Shown here: positions 34,095 to 45,241 of the stretch, piece by piece
Position numbering within the stretch: the first letter of the stretch is position 1
Layout: every line of letters begins with the position of its first letter
NCBI GenBank assembly: GCA_019915015.1
Contig: JAHBBC010000019.1
Location: 62,001 to 126,000 of the forward strand
Source of the DNA: Auriscalpium vulgare
Taxonomy: Eukaryota; Basidiomycota; Agaricomycetes; Russulales; Auriscalpiaceae
DNA: 64,000 nucleotides
Direction of reading: 5' to 3'
Notes under the pieces: model-generated
Told to the model about the DNA's origin: nothing
The model's input: the letters and a program-made list of their open reading frames with translations, nothing else
Databases searched by the model: none
Program-made: the position numbers and the translations under genes

Positions 34095-34741
34095 CTTCAT
34101 TTCCGTCATCTCCTGAAACTCGTTCAGCAGGTTGTGCATGTTGAACTTGCCGAATAGGTACTGCAGGCGGCGATACGAAAAGCTTTTTGCGGGCCCGTCC
34201 GAGATCACGCCGAGCACGAAATCAGGGTCCATGAATTAATCGCCTTCTCTGCGTCGACTGTGGGCTCAATGTCAAGGTGCGTGCGGGGAGGCCACAGACG
34301 CCGATGCGCGCACCTATGTCCGAATCACACACACCTGGAACAGGTCTTGTCTTCGGTCTTGAACCCCATGCGTGCGCGCCGGGGATCTCGCACGCCGCAA
34401 AGTCGAACCCGTCTGACTCGGAAGGGGCTGCTGTTCGCGTGCGGGACGGTCTCCTGCGAGAGCGACCAGTGCCAGTGCGGCGGGGCGCTGGTAGATCTTC
34501 CGTGGCGCGGAGGTGTCCTTTTCGGGTGGTGAGAACGAGTCGTCCGTGACTGCGACTTGGCACCGGACGCCCATTGTGTCTGCGACGCACGATGCAAAGT
34601 CGTGGAAGGTGCCGTCGTGGTCCTTCGGGTTGTCTCCGAGGCGCTGGTGTGAAACGACCATGTACTTGTCGCGCAGGAGCAGGCACTTGCGGGACTCCTC
34701 GAAGAGATGGCCACATTCGGTAGTAAGGTCGGGGGCATCAC
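34095..34741 (-). pseudogene. AMP deaminase N-terminal fragment
   Basis: Minus-strand pieces match the region before the catalytic domain of AMP deaminase: LLLRDKYMVVSHQRLGDNP, then APPHWHWSLSQET, then ESDGFDFAACEIPGAHAWG, and PDFVLGVISDGPAKSFSYRR followed by LLNEFQEMTEMK. Consecutive pieces are in different frames, so there are at least three frameshifts. The exon ends at 34095 with a GT donor and no catalytic exons follow; the purine-binding HTH/SxxTD parts are absent. It is a dead fragment of a housekeeping gene, presumably copied here by a rearrangement. An intact gene should exist elsewhere in the genome. Confidence 0.8.
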
Positions 34742-35673
34742 GACTAGATGATGGTATCAGCTAAATGCCGCTCCTCGTGAAGGGAGCTGGTGGGAATGAA
34801 GAAGAAGTGACGTCCAACAAGAACCCGACATCTGAGTTGCGGCGCCTTCACACCATATCCCGGGCGAGTGCGAAGAGAAGGCGCATAGTAAAATATGTCT
34901 CATTTGGTGCCGCGTACCCGAGTAGGACGACAAGATGGATTCCACAAGGAGGGGAAATAATGATAAAAAGACCACGTACTGAAACCCGCTGCACATTCTT
35001 GATAAACTTCCCACACTCCTACGACGGACGATCCAGGAATCGGGGCGTGCGTCGAGCAGCGGGGAGGCCTGGTATCTGCCCAATGACGGCAACGGACGCC
35101 CTGCGCGCTGTCCACGCTTTTTCTGCGACCTGCCTAGCATTGGTCAGGGAGGGTCGGCTGTGCGCGTAAAGACTGACATGGTCACCTCGCTGTACCCGAA
35201 GGAACTGTCCGTTGGGACTCTGGGATGTGCAGGACCCGAGGGCGCGTCTACCAGCGTTGGCGAGTACGTCCCGTTTGCATCTGGGTGGGAAGTCCAGTTG
35301 GAGTAGTTGGGGTAATGCTGTTGTCGTTGTCGTTGTCGGCCATAGTGAGCGCGAGGCAGGATTCGATGTTGTGCTGGCAGGAACTGGCCGCTGTTGGGCC
35401 GCTGTGGAAATCTTATCCCCAGTCCGGCTTTGAGCTTTCAGGCCCAGGGCCGATGTCACGCGAGATGCGGTATATGCAGCACAGTGATCAGACGACGAAA
35501 GACGACGACTCGCCGCGAGAGTTTTATTGAGAAAAAAGACTGAGGGAAATGAGCAGGTCATGTGATCCCGGTGACAAACGGTCAACGCGTCAACCAAACC
35601 ACGCTGTAGTACGGTGTATGGTACGACGGCTACTTAGCCTCTCCTACGCTGGTCCACGTTACCTTCGCCGGCC
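34742..35673. other. No supported gene
   Basis: Only short inconsistent reading frames on both strands. A GTCGTTGTCGTTGTCG run sits near 35320. Confidence 0.4.
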
Positions 35674-36049
35674 ATGTCGAATCAGCTTGAGGAATGCTTG
35701 TCGGTCTGCTGTGGTTTTTTCTGTGAGTTTACGTTCTTCTTTCCTAACTAACTTCCAACGCCTACTTTCTCGCAGGCGGAATTTGCTACACGGGAGCCCA
35801 ACAGGCAGGCGATACGTATAGTACGTGCATTTAAAGACGAGGCCAGCGTTCTTACAACTTTGTCTGGCTCTTTGATAAGGACCCGGAGGTGGGGGCGTAT
35901 GTACCCGCATGCGCTGTTGTAAGGACAGCTTCGACCACGACTCTTTCGACGAGCACCCCGAAGACGGCGAAGCGCCCCCAGTGGTCACCCAACCCTCGTC
36001 TGCTCCGCATATGAACGACACTGGCCCCAATGAGGCAAAGCCGGCCTGA
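35674..36049 (+). CDS. Small cysteine-rich protein
   Basis: Three exons, 35674-35722, 35776-35820 and 35880-36049, all GT-AG and in phase, give 87 residues. The protein starts MSNQLEECLSVCCGFFCGIC, has paired cysteines again in RMRCCKDSFDHDSFDEHPED, and ends in an acidic, Pro-rich tail. No cleavable signal peptide is evident. Small intracellular CC-containing proteins with a D-S-F-D tail are, to my memory, widespread in basidiomycetes; their function is unknown to me. Metal binding or membrane attachment through the Cys pairs is speculation. The GTACGT donor of intron 2 and the phase match support the model. Confidence 0.55.
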
Positions 36050-36824
36050 TTTCCCTCAACGATTGTGAACTTTCGTACGCTTTTCATGCCGACGTCGCTC
36101 GTCTTGCTAACCTGTCTGGAACAGATCTTTTCTGAGATTCGCCTCTAGCTACGATCTCCTTGAATGCATATTGTACCATAGCAGACATTCCTTCTTGACT
36201 CCGAACACGCTGAGTACATGCGACTGCTCCACCGTTACCAAGACCTTGTGATCTCAAGTGCACTCTACTAGTTAACGGCGACCGCGGACCTACCTGATCG
36301 TCCAGGATTTGAGCTACTAACATGTTCTCCATGTAGTGGTGGATACATGCGGTCACCGCGCTGCACAGGCATGTCTGAGGGGCGGGCAGGGATGCCATGG
36401 TCGATGAAGACTCAAGAGCTTGATGTGGGCTTGCTCGCCTCTCGCCTGCCGGCTCCCGGCTCTGCCCATATGAGTTGCCCCAGTGCGCTATACGATGCTT
36501 GTGAGCTCTCTCTTGTTGTTGCGGTGAGCTTCACTGAAATCCTCAGTAGAAAGCTGCGCCGGCCCGCTCATCCGCGTCGAGGCAGCGCGCTTGCTACATC
36601 CGACGACGCCCCGAAGTGCAGACGCAGTCCTGCCCGTCGCCTTCGCGCCTTCTCCAGGGCCACATCACGCGGTCTCTCGCCCACCGTGACCGTCGCCAAG
36701 CCCTTCTCCGCATCGTGCCACGTCTACACTCCTTCCGAGCTTCATCCTGCGCTCATAAGCCCCGCGACGTCTTCGTAATGCCTTTTCTCTCGCCTCGGTT
36801 TGCTGATTTTCGGCCGTGGACGCG
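36050..36824. other. Upstream region of the GH92 gene
   Basis: No supported gene. Reading frames here are short or lack protein-like composition. It should hold the promoter of the GH92 gene; no TATA box stands out. Confidence 0.35.
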
Positions 36825-39800
36825 ATGCACGCTGGACCTCCCCATGGACACCCGAGCTCGCTCCTGCGTGCCAGCCTCATCGCGATGCTGCTTGTGCTCA
36901 TGTGGCTGGGGTGGTCACAGGACGATGCATGTGTCGTCGCGCAGCCAGACCCGGCGCAGTACGTGAATCTGTTTATCGGAACGACAAACGATGGACACGT
37001 ATTTCCTGGTGCGTTTTTGCAGTTTTTGTATCTGGAGAATCCGACAGGATGCGAGATCATAGGTGCGACGCGGCCGCACGGGATGGTGAAGGTCGGGATG
37101 GACACAGATTCGCCAGGAAACGTACGTCTCTAGCTTGGTTTGGATTCCTCTGGAGCTGACCAGGCTTTCTAGCATGCAGGATATGACGCGAACCCCGTTT
37201 ATCGAGTGATGGGATTTTCTCAGCTCCACGATGATGGTACAGGCGGTGTATGTCAATGTGTCATAGAGAGTTTGTGGCTTCTGACCATGCCGGTTTCAGG
37301 GCGTGCCACTATCGAACTTCAAGATTCTCCCATCGAACTGTTCGTCTTTCACAGAATGCCCAACCAGCTTATATGCGCGCAAGGTGCTGCGAGCGCTGCT
37401 TCCGAATGGTTCCCCGGACGACGCGGCATCGCCGGGCTACTTTGCTTCCAACCTAGTGCGCTCTCTGCATTTTTTGTGTAGAGCACTAAATAAAAGGAGA
37501 TGCTAGTCCACGGGCATTCGTGTAGAGATGACCGCTACCCGCCGCACCTCCCTCCAACGACATACCTTCCCTGCACCTGCCGGTCCCTCTTCATCACCTT
37601 CTGCCTCACCATCATCTTCATACTCCCACGACATACCCCACGGCATCGTCAATGTGGACATCTCCAACGACGGCCAGATATCTTCCCAGAGTCCCTCCGT
37701 TTACATCAACCCACACACGGGCCGCGTCACAGGCGGCTCGAGCTTCCAGGCGTCGTTCGGTCCAGGTCGCTACAAGGTTTACGCGTGCGTTGACTTCCAC
37801 GTTCCCGGAGCGCGCGGTGCGGTACCCGTCGCGCCGAGCCAGTATGGCGCATGGAGCGATACCGGTGTCGTCGAGAACACGACGGTGGGCACGCAGGTGA
37901 CGCAAGGCAGTACGTTCACGGCTTCGAACCCAATGACTTGCCCTGTATGCTTACGATGAGGCAGATGCGTACGCTTCATTGGGCGCACTGCTCTCTTTCC
38001 CGCTCGACCCGCGCGCAAGGACACTCCTTGTGCGCACGGGCGTGTCTTTCATTTCCACAGAGCAGGCGTGCTCAAATGCCGAAGAGGAAATCCCGACATT
38101 TGATTTCGAGGGTGTGCAGCGCGCCGCGCGCGCGGAGTGGAACGAAGTGCTCGGCACCGTGGATATGGAGATGGCGGAAGGACTGGAGGACACGAGGGTG
38201 CTGATGTATAGCTCGGTGCGTGAGTATATGCAAAATACACTGACGGCAAGCTGATCGTTGTCGTATAGCTGTATCGATCGCATATCAGCCCAGCAGATTG
38301 TGAGTATCTTCCAAGCTGCGGAGATTTATCGACAGCTGATCACTTGCTGTAGACTCTGGGGAGAATCCTTCGTGGAGTTCGCCTGAGCCGTACTACGACT
38401 CTTTCTACTGCAACTGGGACACATATCGGACGCTGTATCCGTTGTACTCATTGCATGATCCGGAACGCTACGCTCACATTGTGAGAGGCATGATCAACAT
38501 CCAGCAGCACGAGGGTACGCCCACAAACCCACAGTTGTGAGTTTTACTCACATGCTGCCAGGCTGGCTCCCTGAATGTCGCGGCGCGACACAGATGCAGT
38601 TTATTCAAGGCGGCAGTAGTGCGTATTTGTGTGACGCATGCATGCTTGAGTGTCCACGCTGACTTGTTGTCCACAGGTGGGGACCCAATTCTTGCAGAAT
38701 TTTATGTCAAGTGTGCACCCTGCCCTGTCGCCTTTCTACATCGGACCCGTGCTAATCGGTATTTGGAAACAGATTTGCCAAGTTCTCTGAGGGCCTGAAT
38801 GTGTCGGCCCTTGCCCTGTACAACGCCCTTCTCGCCGACGCCGAAGCGACGCCGTCCAACTGGGATCTCCAAGGCCGCGAGGCCGACGCGTGGAAGAAAT
38901 ACAGTACGCCCCGTCTCGTCTTCTACTTCCGTACCACCAGAGCCAATCATATAGCAGACTTCATTCCGTGGGATCTGTGGGAGCTGGGCGGGTCGAATGG
39001 CGCGCGGACGGTCTCGCGCGCTCTCGAGTATGCATATGGCGATTTCACGATCGCGCAGGTTGCGCAGCTCCTCAACAAGAGCGACGATGCGGCGAAATAT
39101 GCGCAGCGCGCGGAAAACTTCCTGACGCTCTGGGATCCGACTGTGGATATGCCGGACGGGCCGGGGAGCGTCAAAGGCATGTTCCAGGTGTGTTCACAAT
39201 CTTGCTACTGGATAGTGCGGAATTATTCAACTCTGATGTGGGGATGTACAGCCGCGCCTACTGGACGGCACGTATCGGTATGTGGACCCTAGGCATTGCA
39301 GTCCGAACGACCCTACGCACTCGACATGTTACTTGGATCCGAACGCATTAGACGGATTTTACGAAGGTTCACCCCTACTGGTAGGCCACACCTGTCATCC
39401 AACCGTAGGCGTCTCTGACAGCCATTCCAGTACTCGCAGTACGTCCCTCAAGACAACGCCCAGCTTATAAACCTGCAAGGAGGCGTACAAAACTTCATCG
39501 ATCGCCTCGATTTTATCATTGACCACGTACGTGATTGTCGCTCCGTCGCACGTTCGGGAATACCTGATGTGTTGGTGCAGAACTATTTCGATGTCACGGA
39601 CGAGCCGGGACAGCAGATCCCGTTCATGTATCACTACGCGAATCGCCCAGGGTTGAGTACTCAACGCTCCCGCGAGACCCTTGCGCTGTTCTTCAACACT
39701 TCAGTGGACGGACTTCCCGGGAACGATGGTACGCATTCGCTCGTCTTTTTCATCTAATGCTCGATTGACCGTAGACATTTTTCAGACTCTGGTTTGTCCC

Positions 39801-40267
39801 GTAAAGTTTCAGGTTTGCGTGTGTCGTACTAAATCGATCTCTCAGGCGCGATGGGCAGCTACGTCGTATTCAACCTAGCCGGACTCTACCCACTCCCTGC
39901 CACGCGCCAATTCCTTCTCTCTTCGCCGCACTTCCCCAGCGTCACGTTCTACAATCCGCTCTTCAAGAAGAAAACGACAATCCGCGTGACAAATTTCTCA
40001 GGAAACCCGCCAAACGGCACCGGTGGCAACGTATTTGTAAAGGTGGCTTTTATCGCTGGCTACTTACAATACTTTCTCTGACATGCTGGCATGCGACAGA
40101 GTGTGAAAATCGATGGCAAGCCGTGGAAATCGACGTGTTTCATTGAGTGGGACGTTTTCGAGAACGGGTCGACGGTCGAGCTTGAGGTTACGGACGATAT
40201 AACGCTTCCGTGTGGGCCAACAGAGGACTCGCTACCACCATCGCTGTCGACGGGTGGATATTCATGA
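36825..40267 (+). CDS. GH92 alpha-mannosidase
   Basis: Eighteen exons, traced with every phase agreeing, encode 838 residues. First exon is 36825-37008, last 40100-40267. GH92 enzymes are calcium-dependent exo-alpha-mannosidases, commonly alpha-1,2, acting on N-glycans and mannans. A hydrophobic N-terminal segment (LIAMLLVLMWLGW) suggests secretion or a signal anchor. Landmarks in order: YVNLFIGTTNDGHVFPGATR, RVMGFSQLHDDGTGG, VRTGVSFISTEQACSNAE, FYCNWDTYRTLYPLYSL, and the signature GNDDSGAMGSY that carries the Asp residues tied to catalysis. That signature exists only if a 6-nt exon (39786-39791) is spliced in. Length is normal for the family. No stop or frameshift found. Confidence 0.93.
39786..39791 (+). 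other. 6-nt micro-exon of the GH92 gene
   Basis: ACTCTG between introns 39729-39785 and 39792-39845. Skipping it gives GNDGAMG; including it restores the family signature GNDDSGAMG with the same downstream frame. Inclusion is inferred from family conservation. Confidence 0.75.
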
Positions 40268-40509
40268 CTGGCGTCATATTAATGCTCTGTATTTGGTTTC
40301 TTGTATTTTTACAATGTCCGTGTCATGCATGCATTCGACACTGCTACTTACTGCAGGCTCAAACTCCTCCCCCCAGCTATGACTTCGGCCATCATTTAAC
40401 GCTACATTGTCAAGCAATACAGAATCATTGTTGAACTGTGTGGTGTATAGTGCCCGTTACAAATCGCGGTGAAGCGACGAGCATGCCATCTTCCTTCTGT
40501 ACAAAGCTC

Positions 40510-42453
40510 TCACACGTCCGGCGCAAATTCTACCAATCCCGTCTCCAAGAAGTCCCACACTTTCACGAATCGCAGCCCTGCCCGCGCGCTTCATAATCCA
40601 TGCACAAGTTCGTCAGCTGCGATGCGCGCTGGAGAAGAGAAAGATGGCGACGCACCCGATCTCCTTGAACTCTTCCACTGTGCGCTCGCCTGCGTTCAGC
40701 AGAATGAGCATGCTTATGTCGGAAAGGTACGTCCGCAAGCTTCCATATCCGTAGTTGGGCAAGAGCGGTTTCGGGGCCTGGGGAGTGGAACAACAAGATC
40801 AGACTGTGACCAACAAGAAGCGGCACAGAACAGGGACACACTATTTCAACACCTGCGTCTATCCCAGACTCTGACGTGATACCGGAAGGCACAATGTATT
40901 CATCTATGAGAGAATGAGTACGTAGACCTTTACTAATAACTGCGAGGTCGCGGTGGCACGTACGAATGAGGATGCGGCTGCTGGGCTTCGCACCGGCGCG
41001 GACGTTCTGCAGGATTTTCACAGCATCGTCCGCAGGCCAGTCGTGGATAATTTGCCGAATCTAGATAGCCTGGGAGTAAAAAAAAAAACGGATATAGTGG
41101 CTCGGCAAGCACACTGACATAATAGATGTCTTGTCCATGCACGGGCGAGTCCTTGAAGAAATCAAACGGAACGTAGTCGACGCGCTTCTCCGCAGATGCT
41201 TCAGGGCACTCTGTCTCCCAGCGCTACCACACCGACACAGAAAGCGTCAGGCAACAGATCCAAAATTTCAGCAAAAATGTGGATGCGCGCACCTGCTGCG
41301 CTTGCGTCATGACAGAGGGCAAATCCTGCAGAGTGAGGTGCAAATTCGGGTACCTCCGCGCGAGCTCAATGGAGACCGTCCCGGCGCCGCTACCCACGTC
41401 GCAGACCGTTGTGCCCTGCGGGAAATCGCGCCACGGGAATTCTGCGCGCATGGTGGGGCAAAGCCTTCAATCAGACCTCGGGCAAAGTCTCCATATTCCA
41501 TGGGGTACGCACGATTGACTACGCCCTCGAGCCCAGTGATCGTGGACAGCCCACCCATGGCGCAGTGGAATCGCTACAACGAGAGTGAGCTTGAGCTTTC
41601 AGATACACCGGCCCGCTCACCTGAGACGTCGCTGGCTACCGGGAGACCATCAGCGGGAGGCCGGTTACTCGGGTGAAAAAGAGGGAGACATACGTGCTTC
41701 GCGAGGTAGTCGAACATAGTGGCGTCAGGTATTTCGTCCTTGATGCCCCAGGACCATGCCGAACGCCGTTTATCCAGCGAGTGGCTATATTCCGGATCGA
41801 CGAGGGCATCGTAGAAGTTGGACACCGCACATTTATTCGCCTCGTTTGTGCGCCACTTGACGAGCGCGCTCGTCTTGTTCGAGTCGCAGAGCGTCAGTGA
41901 AAGTGGGTTGTTAGCGAACGTCTGGGGGGCAGCTGAGCGTAGCGAATTAAATCATGCAAAATCAAGATAAGTGAGTAGACGTACTTTCGCGGAAGCAGTG
42001 AGTCGCAGAGAGCGTGCGCATAATCTTGAGCAGCTTGCCCTCGTGCAGCCCGGTCTTCGTCGCGATCTCGCTGACGTGCACGCCGTCCGGGAGGCCGTGT
42101 ATCACGTCTGCGATGCCACAGTTGGCGGCAACGCGGATGCAGGCAATGTCATTGTTCGCCACTGTACGCTGAAAACGCGTTAGATATGGGAGGCGTGGAC
42201 AGGTAGTGGCTGCACGAACCGTGTGCATTGTGGTCGCAGGAGGGGTCAGCGTGATGCTGAGCTGGTGGAACGCGCCTTCGAGGACCCGTAGCGCCTTCTT
42301 GAGACCCGTCGTGTCCGTCGGAAACTGGGGTTCGGTAGACGCGTCGATGGATGGCACCTCGCAACCCGCGGCCTCATACTCGCGGATCGCGTCCTCAGTG
42401 GCAGAGTGGATGAGAGAGACAAGGCTGCGCAGAACTTCTTTGGAGCTGGTCAT
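40510..42453 (-). CDS. O-methyltransferase (COMT-type), copy 2
   Basis: Eleven exons matching copy 1 one for one. It starts MTSSKEVLRSLVSLIHSATE at 42453. The first intron (after 42220) has no stop and reads through in frame, unlike in copy 1. SAM site VCDVGSGAGTVSIEL, His base in IRQIIHDWPADDA, C-terminal KVWDFLETGLVEFAPDV. The 15-nt exon is 41621-41635 (PATSQ instead of PSTFE). All 11 exons can be joined without frameshift. Methyltransf_2 family, SAM-dependent, substrate unknown. It shares upstream and downstream flank with copies 1 and 3, so whole gene segments were duplicated. Confidence 0.88.
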
Positions 42454-42913
42454 CTTGAAAGGTAAAGAATGCGGCCAGGGATTGAAGGGATTAGGATTTT
42501 ACAAATGCGCACGACGGTTGGCGGAATCCATGGAGGGTCTCTATAAGCGGCGCCTGTTCCTAGGAGAATACAATTGCGGCTAGTGAATAGATGCATGTAC
42601 CTATGCAGAGAAGGCTGTCAGAATTCGGCCTCGCGTAGGCGTAGGGGCACGCTGCATGTAGGAAGAACGAACCTCCGGAGGATTGAAGCGTCCCGGATTT
42701 GCGAAGAGAACGATTCCCGGCCGCTTTGCGTGCATAGCCGCGTACAGACCGCGCGTTCGACGCATTTGAGGTCCATAGGATCGTAGGAGTCACCGGTCGT
42801 CAATAGGTCAGACGAAATCAGCGGCGGGCCGAACGCCATGGCTGTGAGTTGTAGCACCATGCTTGCTGTATGTTAGTAGCCGACCCAAACTCAGAAATTA
42901 ACGGTAGTAATCG

Positions 42914-43399
42914 ATGGGCCAGATGGATCAGCCCATGTTCGCTTCGTTAGCGGATTCGGAGCGCTCAGACCGCATCGACCTGGCACCTCCTATCACCGAG
43001 CATGACATTTATCGCATAGATGACCTGGAAGATCCGAAGTATGAAGAGTCGTGGCCATTACAGACGCCCAGGGAGGTCGTGCGGGAGGAGGACGCGCCGG
43101 GTACGGCTGGCCAGAAGATGGGAACGATTAGGTTGGGCCGTGTTGAGCGAGCGAACGGGGTCGGGCTCATATTGAAGAAGATCACGAGGCCATCGGGCAC
43201 AGGCGACTGGAGTGTCCAAAATAATGGTATGTGTGGGCGACGGTGCGCTGGGGGATGCAATCGTCACGTTGGAAATTGGTTAGAAATACGGCGAAAGAAA
43301 AACCGCGGTCGCGACGGCACTTCTCGGTACATGAAGAGGCGCGGGATTGAGGCGCAAGGAATTCAGGGAGAACATTTTCTTACTTACGGGTTCAAGTAG
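42914..43399 (+). CDS. Hypothetical protein, possibly partial
   Basis: A 161-codon frame whose first two thirds are convincingly protein-like (ITEHDIYRIDDLEDPKYEES, MGTIRLGRVERANGVGLILK). Near 43226 a GTATGT donor sequence follows WSVQNN, after which composition becomes basic and less convincing, so the true gene probably splices there and the rest may be intron. No family recognised. It lies between O-methyltransferase copy 2 and F-box copy H, pointing the same way as H. Confidence 0.4.
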   Translation: MGQMDQPMFASLADSERSDRIDLAPPITEHDIYRIDDLEDPKYEESWPLQTPREVVREEDAPGTAGQKMGTIRLGRVERANGVGLILKKITRPSGTGDWSVQNNGMCGRRCAGGCNRHVGNWLEIRRKKNRGRDGTSRYMKRRGIEAQGIQGEHFLTYGFK

Positions 43400-43517
43400 A
43401 ATATGAGTTCGTGCAGTTCAGAGTGTTCAGAGTCAGAGCAGGTTTGATGTTGTCAAATATTGTGCGCAGTCGGTCGCTTCGGACCTATTCGGACGCCGCG
43501 TACGGCCGAAGGCCGGC

Positions 43518-43529
43518 CGGGCATTGCCG
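43518..43529. promoter_or_regulatory. CGG-N6-CCG site upstream of F-box copy H
   Basis: CGG, spacer GCATTG, CCG, 351 bp before the copy H start, inside GGCCGGCCGGGCATTGCCG. It is the reverse complement of the copy B site, matching the opposite gene orientation. Confidence 0.4.
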
Positions 43530-43879
43530 TTGCCTTCCGGTCTCGAGTCTCCTCAACAACTCACCCTGACTTTCCAACTCGGCGTATCGCTCTCACCATT
43601 AAATAATCGACATAATATTTTCACAGCTTACGATCCTGCGAAAGTCTTGCCAGAAATCGAAGTCTTTCAGGCTCCGAGGCGTGGATCGGACGCGTCGATG
43701 AGCTGCAGCTACTACCCTTGAGTTCCCGAGCTCGGTGCGTAGCCTCGTGTCTTTCAACAAAATGGTTCTGACGGTCCATGTATATGTACAGGTTGACTTC
43801 GGGTATTTCTGCACATACCCGTGCGTGCCATCGCCTCTCCCATCTGCATCACTTGCTCTCGTCAGTTCGCGGCGACAAC

Positions 43880-44716
43880 ATGGCAAATATACCTCTAGAG
43901 CTCCAACTCCTCATCATCGAATCAATATACCAGCAGCCCCAATGGAACGCTGTGGACTATGCGTCTCTCCGTGCGTGTGCCCTTGTCTGCAGCGCCTGGA
44001 CTCCCACCGCGCAGCGCCTCCTGTTCCGCTGCGTACCCTCTCCCGCCATACGCTTCAACCGCGACCGCCGCCTCGACTCCATTCCCCTCCTCATCCGCAC
44101 CTTGCGTGCCAAACCACAGCTCTCCGCGTATGTTCGTTTCTTCGCGGGAACACTATGGTCAGTCGTCGGAACACTGTGGTCAACCGTGGCCGACGTCACG
44201 GAGTCGGACATGGCCGCCCAAGTCGCACTGCTCGAGCTTTGCATGGACGTCGAGGGCATTTCCTTGGTGGACCGCGTCGTCAGTACCGGCCTTTCTCCTG
44301 CGCTTGAAGCCCACCTGCGCGCGATCGCGCTGCACCCCACATCCCTGCGCGTTCAAAGCGGGAGACCCCCCGTGTTTGTCGGCCATTTGGCGCGCATGTG
44401 GCCAAGTCTCTGTGCGCTCGATCTGGGCACGACGACTTACGATCTCGATGTCCTCAACGTAGAAGAAGAAGAAGAAGAAGAAGAAGAAGAAGACGGGGGC
44501 CCACGTTGGACTAGTGCGCTCGAAGGGAGGCGTTGGTTCGCATGGGTCGCAGGATTGGACAGCCGGAATTCCCGTACTCGTACATTCACGAGCTGTACAA
44601 AACATCTGAGCCTGGCACATCATGATTGCTTAATTGATATGATGTTGCCAGTATTTCATACCTGGTATCTGACGGTTCGAGGGATGCTCGCACCGGCCCA
44701 TATCCTAACATTATAA
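43880..44716 (+). pseudogene. F-box copy H, 3'-truncated
   Basis: It starts MANIPLELQLLIIESIYQQP with the LRACALVCSAWTPTAQRLLF core and follows copy B to about residue 195. A duplicated 7-codon unit (GTLWSVVGTLWSTV) is absent from B. After an 11-unit AGA run (44461-44493) homology to B is lost: the leucine-rich C-terminal half and the DWI tail exon are gone, replaced by unrelated sequence to a stop at 44716. It would encode 278 residues with an intact F-box-like part and no substrate-binding part. Such a protein could be inert or act as a competitor for Skp1 (speculation). Confidence 0.75.
44461..44493 (+). repeat. AGA trinucleotide repeat, 11 units
   Basis: Encodes a run of Glu in F-box copy H. 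Copy B has a shorter, interrupted version at the same place. Homology between B and H ends just after it. Confidence 0.9.
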
Positions 44717-45241
44717 GGCTACGCACCAGGAAAGCAGTGCTACCGACTGGATCCCCGGGCACAGATGCGTGGAGACACGTGGGAAACACAGGGCCAGATA
44801 CTGTCATGTTCGTTTTCTGTGTCGTCAATCGCCATTGCAGCGATACAGCCGCCGATCCCTGAAGGCTGGCCGGAGCTGAAGGTGGCCTCAGCGAACGTCG
44901 TACTGAGCAAGAGGACAAGTTGGAGGTGGTGCGGAGGCCTTGTAGACAGTGCTTTATCTGTAGGAGGTGAGTTCCATGCGCATAGAACCACGAGAATCGC
45001 TCAAAACCTCTCTTCAGGAACCCTGATGAAGAATAGCCTCTCTGGCAGTGCTAAGGCTACCGCAAGCTCAAGGCCATCGCACAGCTGTGACCTTGAACGC
45101 TTCATGGTCAAACAACATAGAACCAGTCGTTGAACTATGTACTTTACATGCCTATTGATCACTGGTCAAGCGACCGACGTAAGGGATGCGTATATGGAAC
45201 ATACCGGGATGAGCATATCATCTTTCCTTCTCTCCGAGTCT
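44717..45241. other. Downstream flank shared by O-methyltransferase copies
   Basis: No supported gene. On the minus strand, 45000-45110 (ATGAAGCG, then CTTGAGCTTGCGGTAGC) matches sequence 60-180 bp downstream of O-methyltransferase copy 1 at 33935-34050, so the duplicated segment extends past the stop codons. Confidence 0.5.

Noticed and set aside
44765..45133. 122-codon plus-strand frame downstream of F-box copy H
   Set aside because: It overlaps flank sequence duplicated with the O-methyltransferase genes, has no domain, and a similar-length minus frame overlaps it.
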